Shown here: piece after piece, positions 43,463 to 52,378 of the stretch | Layout: every line of letters starts with the position of its first letter | Position numbering within the stretch: the stretch's first letter is position 1 | Assembly (NCBI RefSeq): GCF_902497875.1 | Contig: NZ_CABVHY010000013.1 | Span: 124,001 to 188,000 of the forward strand | Origin: Pseudomonas fluorescens | Lineage (GTDB): Bacteria; Pseudomonadota; Gammaproteobacteria; Pseudomonadales; Pseudomonadaceae | DNA length: 64,000 bases | Direction: 5' to 3' | Notes under the pieces: model-generated | Seen by the model: the letters and a program-made list of their open reading frames with translations, nothing else | Told to the model about the DNA's origin: nothing | Database searches by the model: none | Translations under genes and position numbers: made by a program

Positions 43463-44155
43463 TCAATCAGTCGCTTTCTTGGGCCGTCCTGGTTTGCCTT
43501 TTTTGACCCTTCTTCCCAGCGCATCTTGAACCTCCGACTCAAACGTGGCACTGCCTAGTACATAGTTACCATTAGTAGACACTCGAATCTGATTAACCAA
43601 ACCTGGATCAAGTTGACCTTTGCAGAGCTCGTGATACGACGCCGCCCGCACTAACCCCGCCTCACCTAGCGCGTTGTACTGTGCATGAGGTGTGACAAGT
43701 CTTGAATGTTCCCCCAGTGCATTAGCTCGATAACTGGTCCATCGATACTCGGCCGGATGTTCCACGACTCCCGACCTGACTGGGTTCATCTCGATGTAGC
43801 GATAGCAGGCTAATACGTAACTGTCCTCCTGCACCAGGCAGGAACGGAAACGGCCTTCCCACAGGGTTCCCGTCCTCTGATACGTGCGATTGACGTATTG
43901 AACATAGCGTTGACCAAGCCCCTTCATCAGCAAGCTTGCTCCTGCAGGATGGCTTGGCGTCAAAAGCAGATGGACATGGTTGGCCATTAGACACCACGCA
44001 TGAACTTCACAGGCCTGCTTTCTCGCCTGCTCGGCCAAGTGCTCCAGGTAAAACAGGTAGTCCTCTTCCGAGTAGAAACAGGCAGAGCGGTTATTTCCTC
44101 GCTGAATCAGGTGCAGAGGGACTCCCGGCATCAGTAAACGAGCTCTACGAGGCAT
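43463..44155 (-). CDS. REP-associated tyrosine transposase (RAYT)
   Basis: 230 residues. IS200/IS605-like Y1 transposase fold with the HUH pair in WCLMANHVHLLLTP, catalytic region YRYIEMNPVRSG and the start PRRARLLMPGVPLHLIQRGN typical of RAYTs. Such enzymes are held to mobilise REP palindromes, which abound in this window. Its flanks carry GGGTCAGACCACG (about 43429) and GGATAATCCGCTCTGTCCCC (about 44208-44227), sequences commonly next to these genes. It forms the right edge of the AT-rich island holding the MccB-like operon. Confidence 0.88.
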   Translation of the reverse strand: MPRRARLLMPGVPLHLIQRGNNRSACFYSEEDYLFYLEHLAEQARKQACEVHAWCLMANHVHLLLTPSHPAGASLLMKGLGQRYVQYVNRTYQRTGTLWEGRFRSCLVQEDSYVLACYRYIEMNPVRSGVVEHPAEYRWTSYRANALGEHSRLVTPHAQYNALGEAGLVRAASYHELCKGQLDPGLVNQIRVSTNGNYVLGSATFESEVQDALGRRVKKGKPGRPKKATD

Positions 44156-44606
44156 ATGGAAGTTCCTTCTTCCTGTTCATGCCACTTAAATACTCGCCAA
44201 AATCGGATAATCCGCTCTGTCCCCTATTTCCTCCTGACTTCAATAACTCGATTGGCTTTGTTCGAAGGTGAGCAGGGCTGAAGATAGGCGCCCCCGCAAA
44301 TAACAGCCAATAAAGCTCATTTAGCACGAAGTCAGATCTGGACATGTTCAATCCCTTAAATTGGAAAAAATGCATGTACAGATGCTAATCGTCATGGTTT
44401 CAACGCCCAACAGGACGCTTCCTATCCTGGCGCAGGAAATCTCTTGAATTGAACAGAAGGAGAGAAACAGCTATTTGTGAACAGCCCCCGAAGCACTCTT
44501 GGTGCTTTGTTGGGTTTCAGGTGGTTCCAGGCAAGGTTCTGAACTTTTTCCCACGCTCAGCCCTCAACCCAGTAACTGCGTCGTCCTGAACCACGAGGTC
44601 TGCCCC

Positions 44607-44882
44607 ATGAAAACGCTGCTGAAGATGAACCTCGCCGCCAGCCTGATCTGCGCCTTGCCCGCCTGGGCCTGCACCCCGGATGAGGCCTTGGTCAAACGTG
44701 AGCAACTGGCCAAGGAGGTGGCCAAGCTCACCGAGCAGAACCCGGCCAAAGCCAAAGAGATCAACGATGAGCTGCAAAAAATGGATCTGGGGACTGCGAG
44801 TAAAGACCTGCCGGACAAATGCCAGTTGATCGACAAGCGCCTGGAAGAGCTGAAAACCGCCGAGGTCAAGGCTGATAGTTGA
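44607..44882 (+). CDS. Small exported helical protein
   Basis: 91 residues from ATG 44607 (GAGG eight bases upstream). A signal peptide ends LPAWA; the mature protein is a charged helical hairpin (TPDEALVKREQLAKEVAKLT, then INDELQKMDL and RLEELKTAE) with a single Cys at each end (about 22 and 73), which could form a disulphide. Probably periplasmic. Family function unknown. The 450 bases before it hold the transposase flank and no other gene I can support. Confidence 0.7.
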   Translation: MKTLLKMNLAASLICALPAWACTPDEALVKREQLAKEVAKLTEQNPAKAKEINDELQKMDLGTASKDLPDKCQLIDKRLEELKTAEVKADS

Positions 44883-44891
44883 TGAGGCGAA

Positions 44892-44925
44892 AGATCAAAA
44901 GATCGCAGCCTGCGGCAGCTCCTAC
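44892..44925. repeat. Single REP (GTAGGAGCTGCCGC type)
   Basis: One GATCAAAAGATCGCAGCCTG unit directly after the small exported protein gene. Confidence 0.8.
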
Positions 44926-44963
44926 AGGGGCGGTGTATCTTCGCAATACGATTTTCCGATCAT

Positions 44964-44992
44964 AAAAAAACCGGACAATGTCCGGTTTTTTT
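44964..44992. terminator. Bidirectional Rho-independent terminator
   Basis: CCGGACA/TGTCCGG stem flanked by seven A on the left and seven T on the right; serves both the small exported protein gene and the convergent helicase. Confidence 0.9.
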
Positions 44993-45008
44993 ATGAATCA
45001 CCGCAGCG

Positions 45009-46355
45009 TTATTCCGCAGCCGGTGCTTCTGGCTTGCGGCGCTTGAGCGGTGCCATGCCGTCTTTGCTGACCAGCGACAGGGCGTCGGTCTTCGGCCGGT
45101 TGGTGATCCTGCGCTTGGTCGGTGCCTTGGCGCCGGTTTTCTTCTTCTCGCCCTTGGCGTCGACCTTCTTCTTCTTCACGCCGACGGCTTTGCCCGAGGC
45201 CTTGACCTTTTTCGGTCCGCCATAGGTGCCTTTGACTTCCTTGATGGTGCGGCGCTCGAAGGTCTGCTTCAAGTAGCGCTCGACGCTCGACATCAGGTTC
45301 CAGTCGCCGTGGCAGATCAGCGAGATGGCCAGGCCATCGTTGCCGGCGCGACCGGTACGACCGATACGGTGAACGTATTCGTCGCCGCTGCGCGGCATGT
45401 CGAAGTTGATCACCATGTCCAGACCGTCGACGTCCAGGCCGCGAGCGGCAACATCGGTGGCGACCAGGATCTTCACGCCGCCCTGTTTCAGACGATCGAT
45501 CGCCAGTTTGCGGTCTTTCTGGTCCTTGTCGCCGTGCAGCACGAAGGCTTTGTATTCCATTGCCACCAGGCGCCCGTAGATACGGTCGGCCATGGCCCGG
45601 GTGTTGGTGAAGATGATCGCCTTTTGATAGGTCTCGTTGGCCAGCAGCCAATTGACGATCTGTTCTTTGTGCTGGTTGTGGTCAGCGGTGATGATCTGCT
45701 GACGGGTGGTGGCATTCAGATCGCTGACGTTGTTGAGTTGCAGGTGTTCCGGGTTGTTCAGCACCTTGGCGACCATGTCGCGCAGACCCGAGCCGCCGGT
45801 AGTGGCCGAGAACAGCATGGTCTGCTGACGGTTGGTGCACTCTTCCACCAGACGCTGGACGTCTTCGGCAAAGCCCATGTCGAGCATGCGGTCGGCTTCG
45901 TCGAGGACCAGCACTTCAACTTCTTTCAAGTCGAGGTTGCCGGCGTTCAATTGCTCGATCATCCGGCCCGGCGTACCGATCAGGATATCCGGCACCTTGC
46001 GCAGCATGGCAGCCTGGACCTTGAAGTCTTCACCGCCGGTGATCAGGCCGGACTTGATGAAAGTGAACTGCGCGAAGCGCTCGACTTCCTTGATAGTCTG
46101 CTGGGCCAGCTCGCGGGTCGGCAGCAGGATCAGGGTCTTGATGCTGACACGGACTTTCGCCGGGCCGATCAAACGGTTAAGGATAGGCAGAACGAAGGCC
46201 GCGGTTTTGCCGCTACCGGTTTGAGCTGTCACCCGCAGGTCACGCCCTTGGAGCGCGAGCGGGATAGCCGCTGCCTGCACCGGCGTAGGCTCGACAAATT
46301 TAAGCTCGGCCACGGCTTTGAGCAGGCGTTCGTGCAGGGCGAATTGGGAAAACAC
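45009..46355 (-). CDS. DEAD-box RNA helicase
   Basis: 448 residues from GTG 46355, with GAGG eight bases before; the frame upstream is not homologous. All DEAD motifs: Q motif (LKFVEPTPVQAAAIPLALQ), Walker A AQTGSGKT, PTRELAQQ, GTPGR, DEAD, SAT, RGLDVDG and HRIGRTGRAG. A basic lysine-rich tail (from about 390) is typical of ribosome-assembly or cold-shock helicases such as RhlE/SrmB. It unwinds short RNA duplexes in the cytoplasm. Exact paralogue not assigned. Confidence 0.93.
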   Translation of the reverse strand: MFSQFALHERLLKAVAELKFVEPTPVQAAAIPLALQGRDLRVTAQTGSGKTAAFVLPILNRLIGPAKVRVSIKTLILLPTRELAQQTIKEVERFAQFTFIKSGLITGGEDFKVQAAMLRKVPDILIGTPGRMIEQLNAGNLDLKEVEVLVLDEADRMLDMGFAEDVQRLVEECTNRQQTMLFSATTGGSGLRDMVAKVLNNPEHLQLNNVSDLNATTRQQIITADHNQHKEQIVNWLLANETYQKAIIFTNTRAMADRIYGRLVAMEYKAFVLHGDKDQKDRKLAIDRLKQGGVKILVATDVAARGLDVDGLDMVINFDMPRSGDEYVHRIGRTGRAGNDGLAISLICHGDWNLMSSVERYLKQTFERRTIKEVKGTYGGPKKVKASGKAVGVKKKKVDAKGEKKKTGAKAPTKRRITNRPKTDALSLVSKDGMAPLKRRKPEAPAAE

Positions 46356-46548
46356 GGGTGCTACCTCGAAGAAATACAAAAAAACAGCTGCATAGGGTAA
46401 CGGTTTCGAGCGCCAAGGCCGAGTTTCTTTGTGCAAACGACCGCAAACAGATGCTTTTTTGTTAACTATTTTGCCCCTGAACCCAACTTCGATGGGCTTA
46501 AATGCTCTAATCGACCGGTCTCGTCCTGCAGAAGAATCGTTTTAGCCC

Positions 46549-47847
46549 ATGGATATCAAACAGCTCTGGCTCAACGCCCAAGACCTTTGGGGCGCCCTCG
46601 ATCAGCATCCGTTGCTGCATTCCGGCCTGGCGCTGGCATTGCTGCTGGTGATCGCACTGGTCCTCGGACGAGTGGCACGCTACCTCATCCTGCACGCGGT
46701 CAAATTGCTCGGCCGGCAACCGGCATTGCATTGGATCAACGATCTACGCCACAACAAAGTCTTTCACCGCCTGGCGCAGATGACGCCGTCGTTGCTGATC
46801 CAGTTCGGCCTGAACCTGGTGCCGGAACTGAGCAAGACCAGCCTGGTGTTTCTCGGCAATGTCGCGCTGGCATTCAGCATCCTGTTCCTGGTGCTGGCCC
46901 TGAGTGCCCTGCTTAACGCCTTGCTGGATATCTACGCGCGCACCGAACACGCCCGCACCCGCTCGATCAAAGGTTATGTGCAACTGGCGAAGTTGGTGCT
47001 GTTTGTATTCGGCGCGATCATCATCGTCGCAACGCTGATCGACCGTTCACCGCTGTTGCTGCTATCGGGCCTGGGCGCCATGTCGGCGGTGATCCTGTTG
47101 GTCTACAAGGACACCCTGTTGTCGTTCGTCGCCAGTGTGCAACTGACCAGCAATGACATGCTGCGGGTCGGTGACTGGATCGAAATGCCGCAAGTCGGCG
47201 CCGATGGCGATGTGGTGGACATCACCCTGCACACCGTAAAAGTGCAGAATTTTGATAAAACCATCGTCTCGATCCCGACCTGGCGCTTGATGTCCGAGTC
47301 GTTCAAGAACTGGCGCGGCATGCAGCAGTCCGGGGGCCGGCGGATCAAGCGCAGCCTGTATATCGATGCCAGTGGCGTGCGCTTTCTGCGCGATGAGGAA
47401 GAACATAAACTGACCCAGATCCGTTTGCTGACTGACTACATCGGCCGCAAACAGGCCGAGCTCAAAAGCTGGAACGAAGCCCAGGGCAACGTGGCGGCGA
47501 TGTCGGCCAACCGTCGGCGCATGACCAACCTGGGGACTTTCCGCGCCTATGCCCTGGCTTACCTCAAGAGTCACCCGGAGATTCAGCCCAACATGACCTG
47601 CATGGTCCGCCAGTTGCAGACCACTGCCCAAGGCGTACCGCTGGAGATCTACTGCTTCACCGGCACCACCGTCTGGGCCGATTACGAGCGGATCCAGGGC
47701 GATATCTTCGATTATCTGCTGGCGGTGTTGCCGGAGTTTGGTTTGAGCCTGTATCAACAGCCGAGCGGTAACGACCTGCGCGCCGGGATGTTGCCGGCGG
47801 TGCTGGGGACGAGTTTTACCCCGCAGAGCGAACAGCGCTCGATGTAA
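46549..47847 (+). CDS. Mechanosensitive channel, MscS family
   Basis: 432 residues. Several N-terminal membrane helices, then the MscS pore helix region GLGAMSAVILLVYKDTLLSFVASVQLTSNDMLRVGDWIEMP and cytoplasmic beta domain (VQNFDKTIVSIPTWRLMSESFKNW). The long C-terminal insertion and overall size match the YbdG (MscM) type of small-tension channel that vents solutes on osmotic downshock. Divergent from the helicase. Confidence 0.88.
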   Translation: MDIKQLWLNAQDLWGALDQHPLLHSGLALALLLVIALVLGRVARYLILHAVKLLGRQPALHWINDLRHNKVFHRLAQMTPSLLIQFGLNLVPELSKTSLVFLGNVALAFSILFLVLALSALLNALLDIYARTEHARTRSIKGYVQLAKLVLFVFGAIIIVATLIDRSPLLLLSGLGAMSAVILLVYKDTLLSFVASVQLTSNDMLRVGDWIEMPQVGADGDVVDITLHTVKVQNFDKTIVSIPTWRLMSESFKNWRGMQQSGGRRIKRSLYIDASGVRFLRDEEEHKLTQIRLLTDYIGRKQAELKSWNEAQGNVAAMSANRRRMTNLGTFRAYALAYLKSHPEIQPNMTCMVRQLQTTAQGVPLEIYCFTGTTVWADYERIQGDIFDYLLAVLPEFGLSLYQQPSGNDLRAGMLPAVLGTSFTPQSEQRSM

Positions 47848-47884
47848 GGCCCACAAGGCTGGCGCAGTACCGCATCAACTTCTT

Positions 47885-47999
47885 CGCGGGCAAGCCCGCT
47901 CCCACAAGGCTGTGGGAACGGGCTTGCCGCAATGCCAGGCAGTTAAGACGCTACGCGAACCGTAGCAGCTGGCGAAGCCTGCGTTCGGCAGCTGCTACG
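47885..47999. repeat. Two REP-type palindromes
   Basis: GCGGGCAAGCCCGCTCCCACA with its inverse GTGGGAACGGGCTTGCCGC (47885-47930), then CCGTAGCAGCTGGCGAAGCC with GGCAGCTGCTACGG (47960-47999). They fill the left part of the 390-base gap before the biosynthetic operon; the right part is AT-rich. Confidence 0.75.
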
Positions 48000-48123
48000 G
48001 GGGGGACATTGCTGAACCTGAAAGTCCTTAACTTCCTGGCATTGGGGCAATGTCAGCTTCCACAAAAACCTGTAATCGCCACAACTAAACAACTCAATGC
48101 AACAACATCCCTACTAAAAATTT

Positions 48124-48157
48124 ATCTACGCGTTTAGTGAAATTCACTATCTACGCG
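48124..48157. promoter_or_regulatory. Operator-like palindrome before the HDO operon
   Basis: A perfect 15-base palindrome TAGTGAAATTCACTA (48135-48149) is enclosed by exact direct repeats ATCTACGCG at 48124-48132 and 48149-48157, in AT-rich DNA 80-110 bases before the first gene. This is what a dimeric regulator's site looks like; the Lrp-type protein at 53169 is the obvious candidate but no matching site is seen near its own gene. Confidence 0.5.
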
Positions 48158-48236
48158 CACATTTTTAATCTGTTTTCGGGAAAACCAAAGCGATAGCATC
48201 TGGCCACTCGCAAACTAACGATTAAAGGCGCTGACC

Positions 48237-49616
48237 GTGTTAGGGACAACTAAACTCTCAGAGAACTCTGTACACAACCCACAACGCCAAGACGTTAAGG
48301 CATTGACCGCCTTCGTCAGTGCTCCACACTTTTCTCAGCCAATCAGTTTTTTTACCAGCAGCCCATATCAAAGACCGTCTCGTGCCCAGGATATTACTGA
48401 ACGCATTATCAGCAGTTCGCTGGAACGCGATCAGCTTTCGAGCAACCACCATCTTTTGGCTCAGCGCATCTTATTAAATATTTATGAACAAGATCTGGTC
48501 TTTTTGCCAAAGGCTCCTTTGACCTTAGACCTGCATGAGTTCAAAAGCTTTTATGACCCGGCATTGGTAGCCTGCGGAAAAACCATTCGCCCGGCTCTGG
48601 AGAAGTATCTCTATCACTGGCTGGAACAAGAGATTCACGTCAATGGTCCTTGGTGCCTGGACTCATTCATTGCTCATACACACAAAGTACTGGACGACAT
48701 CGCCCACTCAGACTCGAAACTTTATAGCGTATTGACCCACAGCAGTAACCCTCAACGCGCCGCGAAATTTTTCCTTACCCAGTGTGCCGGGGACTTCCTC
48801 AGCGAAGCTTCCGCCATGGCGCGCAATGTTCTAGGCAACGGCGGCGAGTACACCAGCGAACTGTTCAAAATCCTGATTGACGAATATGGTTACGGTATCG
48901 ACAAGCGAAAACACAGTACCATCTTCGAAGACCTGCTCAAGGAACTGGACATGCCTCATCACGTCCATCACTACTGGCAGTTTTACACCGCTGGCTCTCT
49001 TTCACTGACCAACTACTTCCACTATGTGTCGGCCAACCACGGCGAATTATTTCGTTATATCGGCGCCATGTATTACACCGAAGCCACTCTGGCGCTTACC
49101 ACCCGGCACCAGTCCCGTGCGGTCAAGGAAATCTTCAATGGCTGCGTCTCCACGGAGTATTTTGACGAGCATAACCATATTGACGTGCACCACGGAAGAA
49201 TGGCCTTGCAACGCTTGATCATTCCGATGATCAAACAATTCGGCGACAAAATCATTCCAGACCTCATCCGCGGTTTCGAAGAGTTCAAACTCCTTCAAGA
49301 CATCGCCGACGAAGAATTGTACGCACACATCAAATGGCACGACGAACTGGATATCTATCGCGCACAAGCCACCGCGCTATACGGTAATCGACCTCCGGAC
49401 AGTATCTTTACTGAAACCAAAAACGAACTGTCAGTACTGCACACCCACGCTAACGATGAGCTGTTCTGGGTAGAGTCCGGGGAGTTGAATTTCGTCGTGA
49501 GTCCGGAGTTGTCCGTTCAGCTCAAAGCCGGAGAAGGCATTGTCATTCCCAAGGGGATGATTCACGGGACTTACATAACCAGCAACATCTGCACCTACAC
49601 TGTTACCGCCCTCTGA
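48237..49616 (+). CDS. HDO diiron oxygenase - cupin fusion
   Basis: 459 residues, GTG start with AAAGG upstream. Residues about 60-375 form a heme-oxygenase-like diiron (HDO) domain: LSEASAMARNVLGNGGEYTS (Glu190), DEYGYGIDKRKHSTIF (Glu216, His226), YYTEATLAL (Glu282) and DEHNHIDVHHG (His312, Asp316, His319). Residues about 395-459 are a cupin with HTHANDE (His402, His404, Glu408) and IHGTY (His443). An HDO followed by a cupin is the layout of SznF, which N-hydroxylates an arginine derivative and rearranges it to an N-nitrosourea. Relatedness of chemistry is inference. First gene of a tight operon; base use is less GC-rich than flanks. Confidence 0.8.
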   Translation: MLGTTKLSENSVHNPQRQDVKALTAFVSAPHFSQPISFFTSSPYQRPSRAQDITERIISSSLERDQLSSNHHLLAQRILLNIYEQDLVFLPKAPLTLDLHEFKSFYDPALVACGKTIRPALEKYLYHWLEQEIHVNGPWCLDSFIAHTHKVLDDIAHSDSKLYSVLTHSSNPQRAAKFFLTQCAGDFLSEASAMARNVLGNGGEYTSELFKILIDEYGYGIDKRKHSTIFEDLLKELDMPHHVHHYWQFYTAGSLSLTNYFHYVSANHGELFRYIGAMYYTEATLALTTRHQSRAVKEIFNGCVSTEYFDEHNHIDVHHGRMALQRLIIPMIKQFGDKIIPDLIRGFEEFKLLQDIADEELYAHIKWHDELDIYRAQATALYGNRPPDSIFTETKNELSVLHTHANDELFWVESGELNFVVSPELSVQLKAGEGIVIPKGMIHGTYITSNICTYTVTAL

Positions 49617-49629
49617 GCAGGCACAGCCA

Positions 49630-49944
49630 ATGAAAGCCATCACCCTGGATATTGCCAACGCCAACTATGTCGCTGTGGATGACAAAACTTACTTTCTCAA
49701 CAGACGACACGACGCCACTCAACTTTTGCCCACGGCCTGCCCTCACCGAGGCGGCCCTTTGCATTTGGGGGAAATGACCACCGATGGACAAGCCGTGATC
49801 TGCCCCTGGCACGACAACCAATACAAAGTCTGCAATCTGGAGAAAAAGTCGTTGCCCACCGTTCGTGTCGGGAGCGTTATCAGCACTGTCGTGGGTGATA
49901 ACCAACGCTGCGTGCCTTTACTTAACATCTCTCGATATAACTGA
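49630..49944 (+). CDS. Rieske-type 2Fe-2S protein
   Basis: 104 residues. Cluster ligands Cys37-x-His39 in CPHRGGPLHLG and Cys58-xx-His61 in CPWHDNQY, the small stand-alone Rieske ferredoxin type. Starts 13 bases after the oxygenase gene, so it most likely passes electrons to the diiron centre of that enzyme. No reductase is encoded nearby. Confidence 0.88.
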   Translation: MKAITLDIANANYVAVDDKTYFLNRRHDATQLLPTACPHRGGPLHLGEMTTDGQAVICPWHDNQYKVCNLEKKSLPTVRVGSVISTVVGDNQRCVPLLNISRYN

Positions 49945-49952
49945 CAGGGCCT

Positions 49953-51134
49953 ATGACTAATAAATCAACACTTCCCGCGTTCTACTCTATCGTGACTCTG
50001 TTCACCGGGCTGGACATGGCCATTGTCATCGCCATGGTCTGGTTCGGCCTGGAGACCACCGGCTCGACTTTTCTGGTCGGTGTCACGTTGTGTGTTGCGA
50101 CCGTGGTGCCTTATGCATGCGAACACTATATCGGTAAGTTCACGACGATTGAGTTGAGCATGAAACGGCTGCTCTATATTCGCCTGATCGCGTTCGCGGC
50201 CATTCTGGGACTCTCGTTCACTGATGCGGTCCTGTTACCGATTGGTTTCCTGAGTATCGCTTTTCTGGTCGGTGTCACCGACTACTTCACCATCAGCACG
50301 CTGGAGTCGAAGAATACCAAGCTGGTGCTCGCCGGCTTCACCAATAGCGACACCTCTGCGCGACTGATGCAGACCTCGATCCAGATCGGCGCCTTCGGCG
50401 GAGCATTGCTGGGCGGCGTCATCGTCGACGTTTTTTCGGTCAATCAAACCCTGCAGATAATCAGCATCGCGGCGATTGCCTGCTTGGCGGCGATCCTTCT
50501 GGTTTCTGCAACACCCACACCGCTCAAGCAAAACGAAGCGCCAGGCATTTCCATCACGACAACACTCCAACTGCCGAGAAACCTTTATATCCTGATCATC
50601 GTCCTGAGCATGATCGGCTTCCATATCGGGGCGTTCAATAGCCTGGTTCCAATCGTCTTTCAAAAACTCAACGAATGGAACGCGACACTCTTCGGCGTTG
50701 CCAGTGGCCTGGCCGGGCTGGGCGCATTCAGCGCCGCCGTATTGCCGAAACTGAAACTCAAAAGTCATAGCGCGGTGCTGATCATCCTTCTTGCCGATGT
50801 GACAATCGTCTATTTCCAGAGCTTCTATCTGATGATGGTCGCGGCATTCATCCTCGGGTTTTGCATTAACAGCCTGAGAATCCAGCTGCGCAAAACCCTC
50901 ATAGAGTCAGCAGCCAATGACCGGGTTGCCGACTTGATTGCCTCAAAAAGCTCGCTCTATTACCTGTTGGTCAGCGGTTCGGCCCCCATGATTCTGACTT
51001 TCTTTACCACCAGCACCTTTCTGGGTCTGGAAGGCGCCCGAGTCCTGATGATCGTTTCCGCTGTGCTTCTGGGGTGTGCTGTATTGGCCTGGATCATGAG
51101 CCGGGAAGTCTCGCCTGCAACCACCACTGATTAA
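49953..51134 (+). CDS. MFS exporter of the HDO operon
   Basis: 393 residues with about twelve membrane helices (FYSIVTLFTGLDMAIVIAMVW at the start). Eight bases after the Rieske gene. General major-facilitator pattern; no sub-family recognised. In this context an exporter of the pathway's product is likely. Confidence 0.8.
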   Translation: MTNKSTLPAFYSIVTLFTGLDMAIVIAMVWFGLETTGSTFLVGVTLCVATVVPYACEHYIGKFTTIELSMKRLLYIRLIAFAAILGLSFTDAVLLPIGFLSIAFLVGVTDYFTISTLESKNTKLVLAGFTNSDTSARLMQTSIQIGAFGGALLGGVIVDVFSVNQTLQIISIAAIACLAAILLVSATPTPLKQNEAPGISITTTLQLPRNLYILIIVLSMIGFHIGAFNSLVPIVFQKLNEWNATLFGVASGLAGLGAFSAAVLPKLKLKSHSAVLIILLADVTIVYFQSFYLMMVAAFILGFCINSLRIQLRKTLIESAANDRVADLIASKSSLYYLLVSGSAPMILTFFTTSTFLGLEGARVLMIVSAVLLGCAVLAWIMSREVSPATTTD

Positions 51135-51147
51135 GGAGCTCCCGACA

Positions 51148-52368
51148 TTGAAAACAGTTCTTATTGTTGACCCGTTCTCCACCGGAAAACTGTACGCGCC
51201 ACTCCTCAATTCCCAGGGTGTTCGCTGCATCGCTATCATTTCCACCCCCCACCTGCCCAAGCACTTCATCAATGATCTGGTGCGAGAAAACTTCGACGAA
51301 GTTTTCCAGTGGGAAGAGAGCTTGCTCAGCACGCTGGAAGATATTCCTATAACGGCGATCATCGCCGGCTGCGAAACCGCCATTTATCTCACCGACTACC
51401 TGACCGAACTGCTTGATGTAAAAGGCAACAGCCGAATCACCAGCGACTTGCGGCGCAACAAGTTCTCCATGCAAGAAGCGCTGAAGCGGCATCACCTGCC
51501 TCACATCAGCTCTCGAATTTTAAGCTCGAAATCACACATTCCCGGCTTTCTGAATTCAATAGATCCTGAACTTGAATACGTCATAAAGCCGCTTAATTCC
51601 GCCGCTACCGAGGGTGTGGTTTTCGCCAAGGGGCTGGAGCACGTCGAAGCAGCATTGACCAATGCTGCCTGGCAGCAAGAGAACGATCTGGGCGAAATCA
51701 ATCTCGGCTTTATCGTCCAACCCTTTATTTGCGGCCCGGAATACGTGGTCGATATGGTTGCGTTTGACGGGAAATACATCATTGCTTCGGTGTGCAAGTA
51801 CGCAAAAATCCATAAGAACGGCAGCATGTTTGTCTACGAAAGCCTGGACACCCTTGATCCTGCTGACAACAGCCTGAAACCGTTGCTCGACTACGCAAAA
51901 CTGGCCGCTGCCGCATTGGGTATCAAGGTAGGCCCGATTCACATGGAAATAATCTGGTCCGAGGCCGGTCCCGTCATGATTGAGGCTGGCGCTCGCCTGC
52001 ATGGTGGAATAGCTCCACAATTATTTGAGCAGGTCTACCAACCCGACCTGCTTTCACTTTCCGTCGATTGCTACCTGGGCCGCCCGGCACCTGAAGGGAT
52101 GAGCTCATCCAGACAAGTCAGGCATGGAAAAATCGGATTCTTCTGCTCTGATGAACAACGCACCTTTGAACGCCCCAGCGACGCCACATTGACCTGCGCC
52201 ACAGAGGATGTCGCGTATGGCGGCCACCGGTATTTCATTGCCCCAGGTGACACCACTGAAGTGACGATCGACTTTGCCACCTGCCCGGGTTTGTTTTGGC
52301 TACATCACCCGGATGCCGAACAACTCGAAAGAAGTGCCCAAAACTTACGCCTTCTGCTATGGCGTTAA
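51148..52368 (+). CDS. ATP-grasp ligase
   Basis: 406 residues; TTG start at 51148 with AAGGAG nine bases before. An N-terminal Rossmann-like part (VLIVDPFSTGKLYAPLL), then the ATP-grasp core: lysine in YVIKPLNSAATEGVVFAK, VQPFICGPEYVVDMVAF, and the metal-binding VGPIHMEIIWSEAGPVMIEAGARLHGG. This matches carboxylate-amine ligases of the L-amino-acid ligase type, which join an amino acid to another amino acid or amine through an acyl phosphate. Suggests the pathway ends in a dipeptide or amide. Substrates unknown. Confidence 0.85.
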   Translation: MKTVLIVDPFSTGKLYAPLLNSQGVRCIAIISTPHLPKHFINDLVRENFDEVFQWEESLLSTLEDIPITAIIAGCETAIYLTDYLTELLDVKGNSRITSDLRRNKFSMQEALKRHHLPHISSRILSSKSHIPGFLNSIDPELEYVIKPLNSAATEGVVFAKGLEHVEAALTNAAWQQENDLGEINLGFIVQPFICGPEYVVDMVAFDGKYIIASVCKYAKIHKNGSMFVYESLDTLDPADNSLKPLLDYAKLAAAALGIKVGPIHMEIIWSEAGPVMIEAGARLHGGIAPQLFEQVYQPDLLSLSVDCYLGRPAPEGMSSSRQVRHGKIGFFCSDEQRTFERPSDATLTCATEDVAYGGHRYFIAPGDTTEVTIDFATCPGLFWLHHPDAEQLERSAQNLRLLLWR

Positions 52369-52378
52369 TGAGAGAGCC

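Noticed and set aside
48237..49616. Heme oxygenase or TenA-type thiaminase
   Set aside because: The carboxylate and histidine set is that of diiron HDO enzymes and there is a fused cupin; no thiamin genes nearby.
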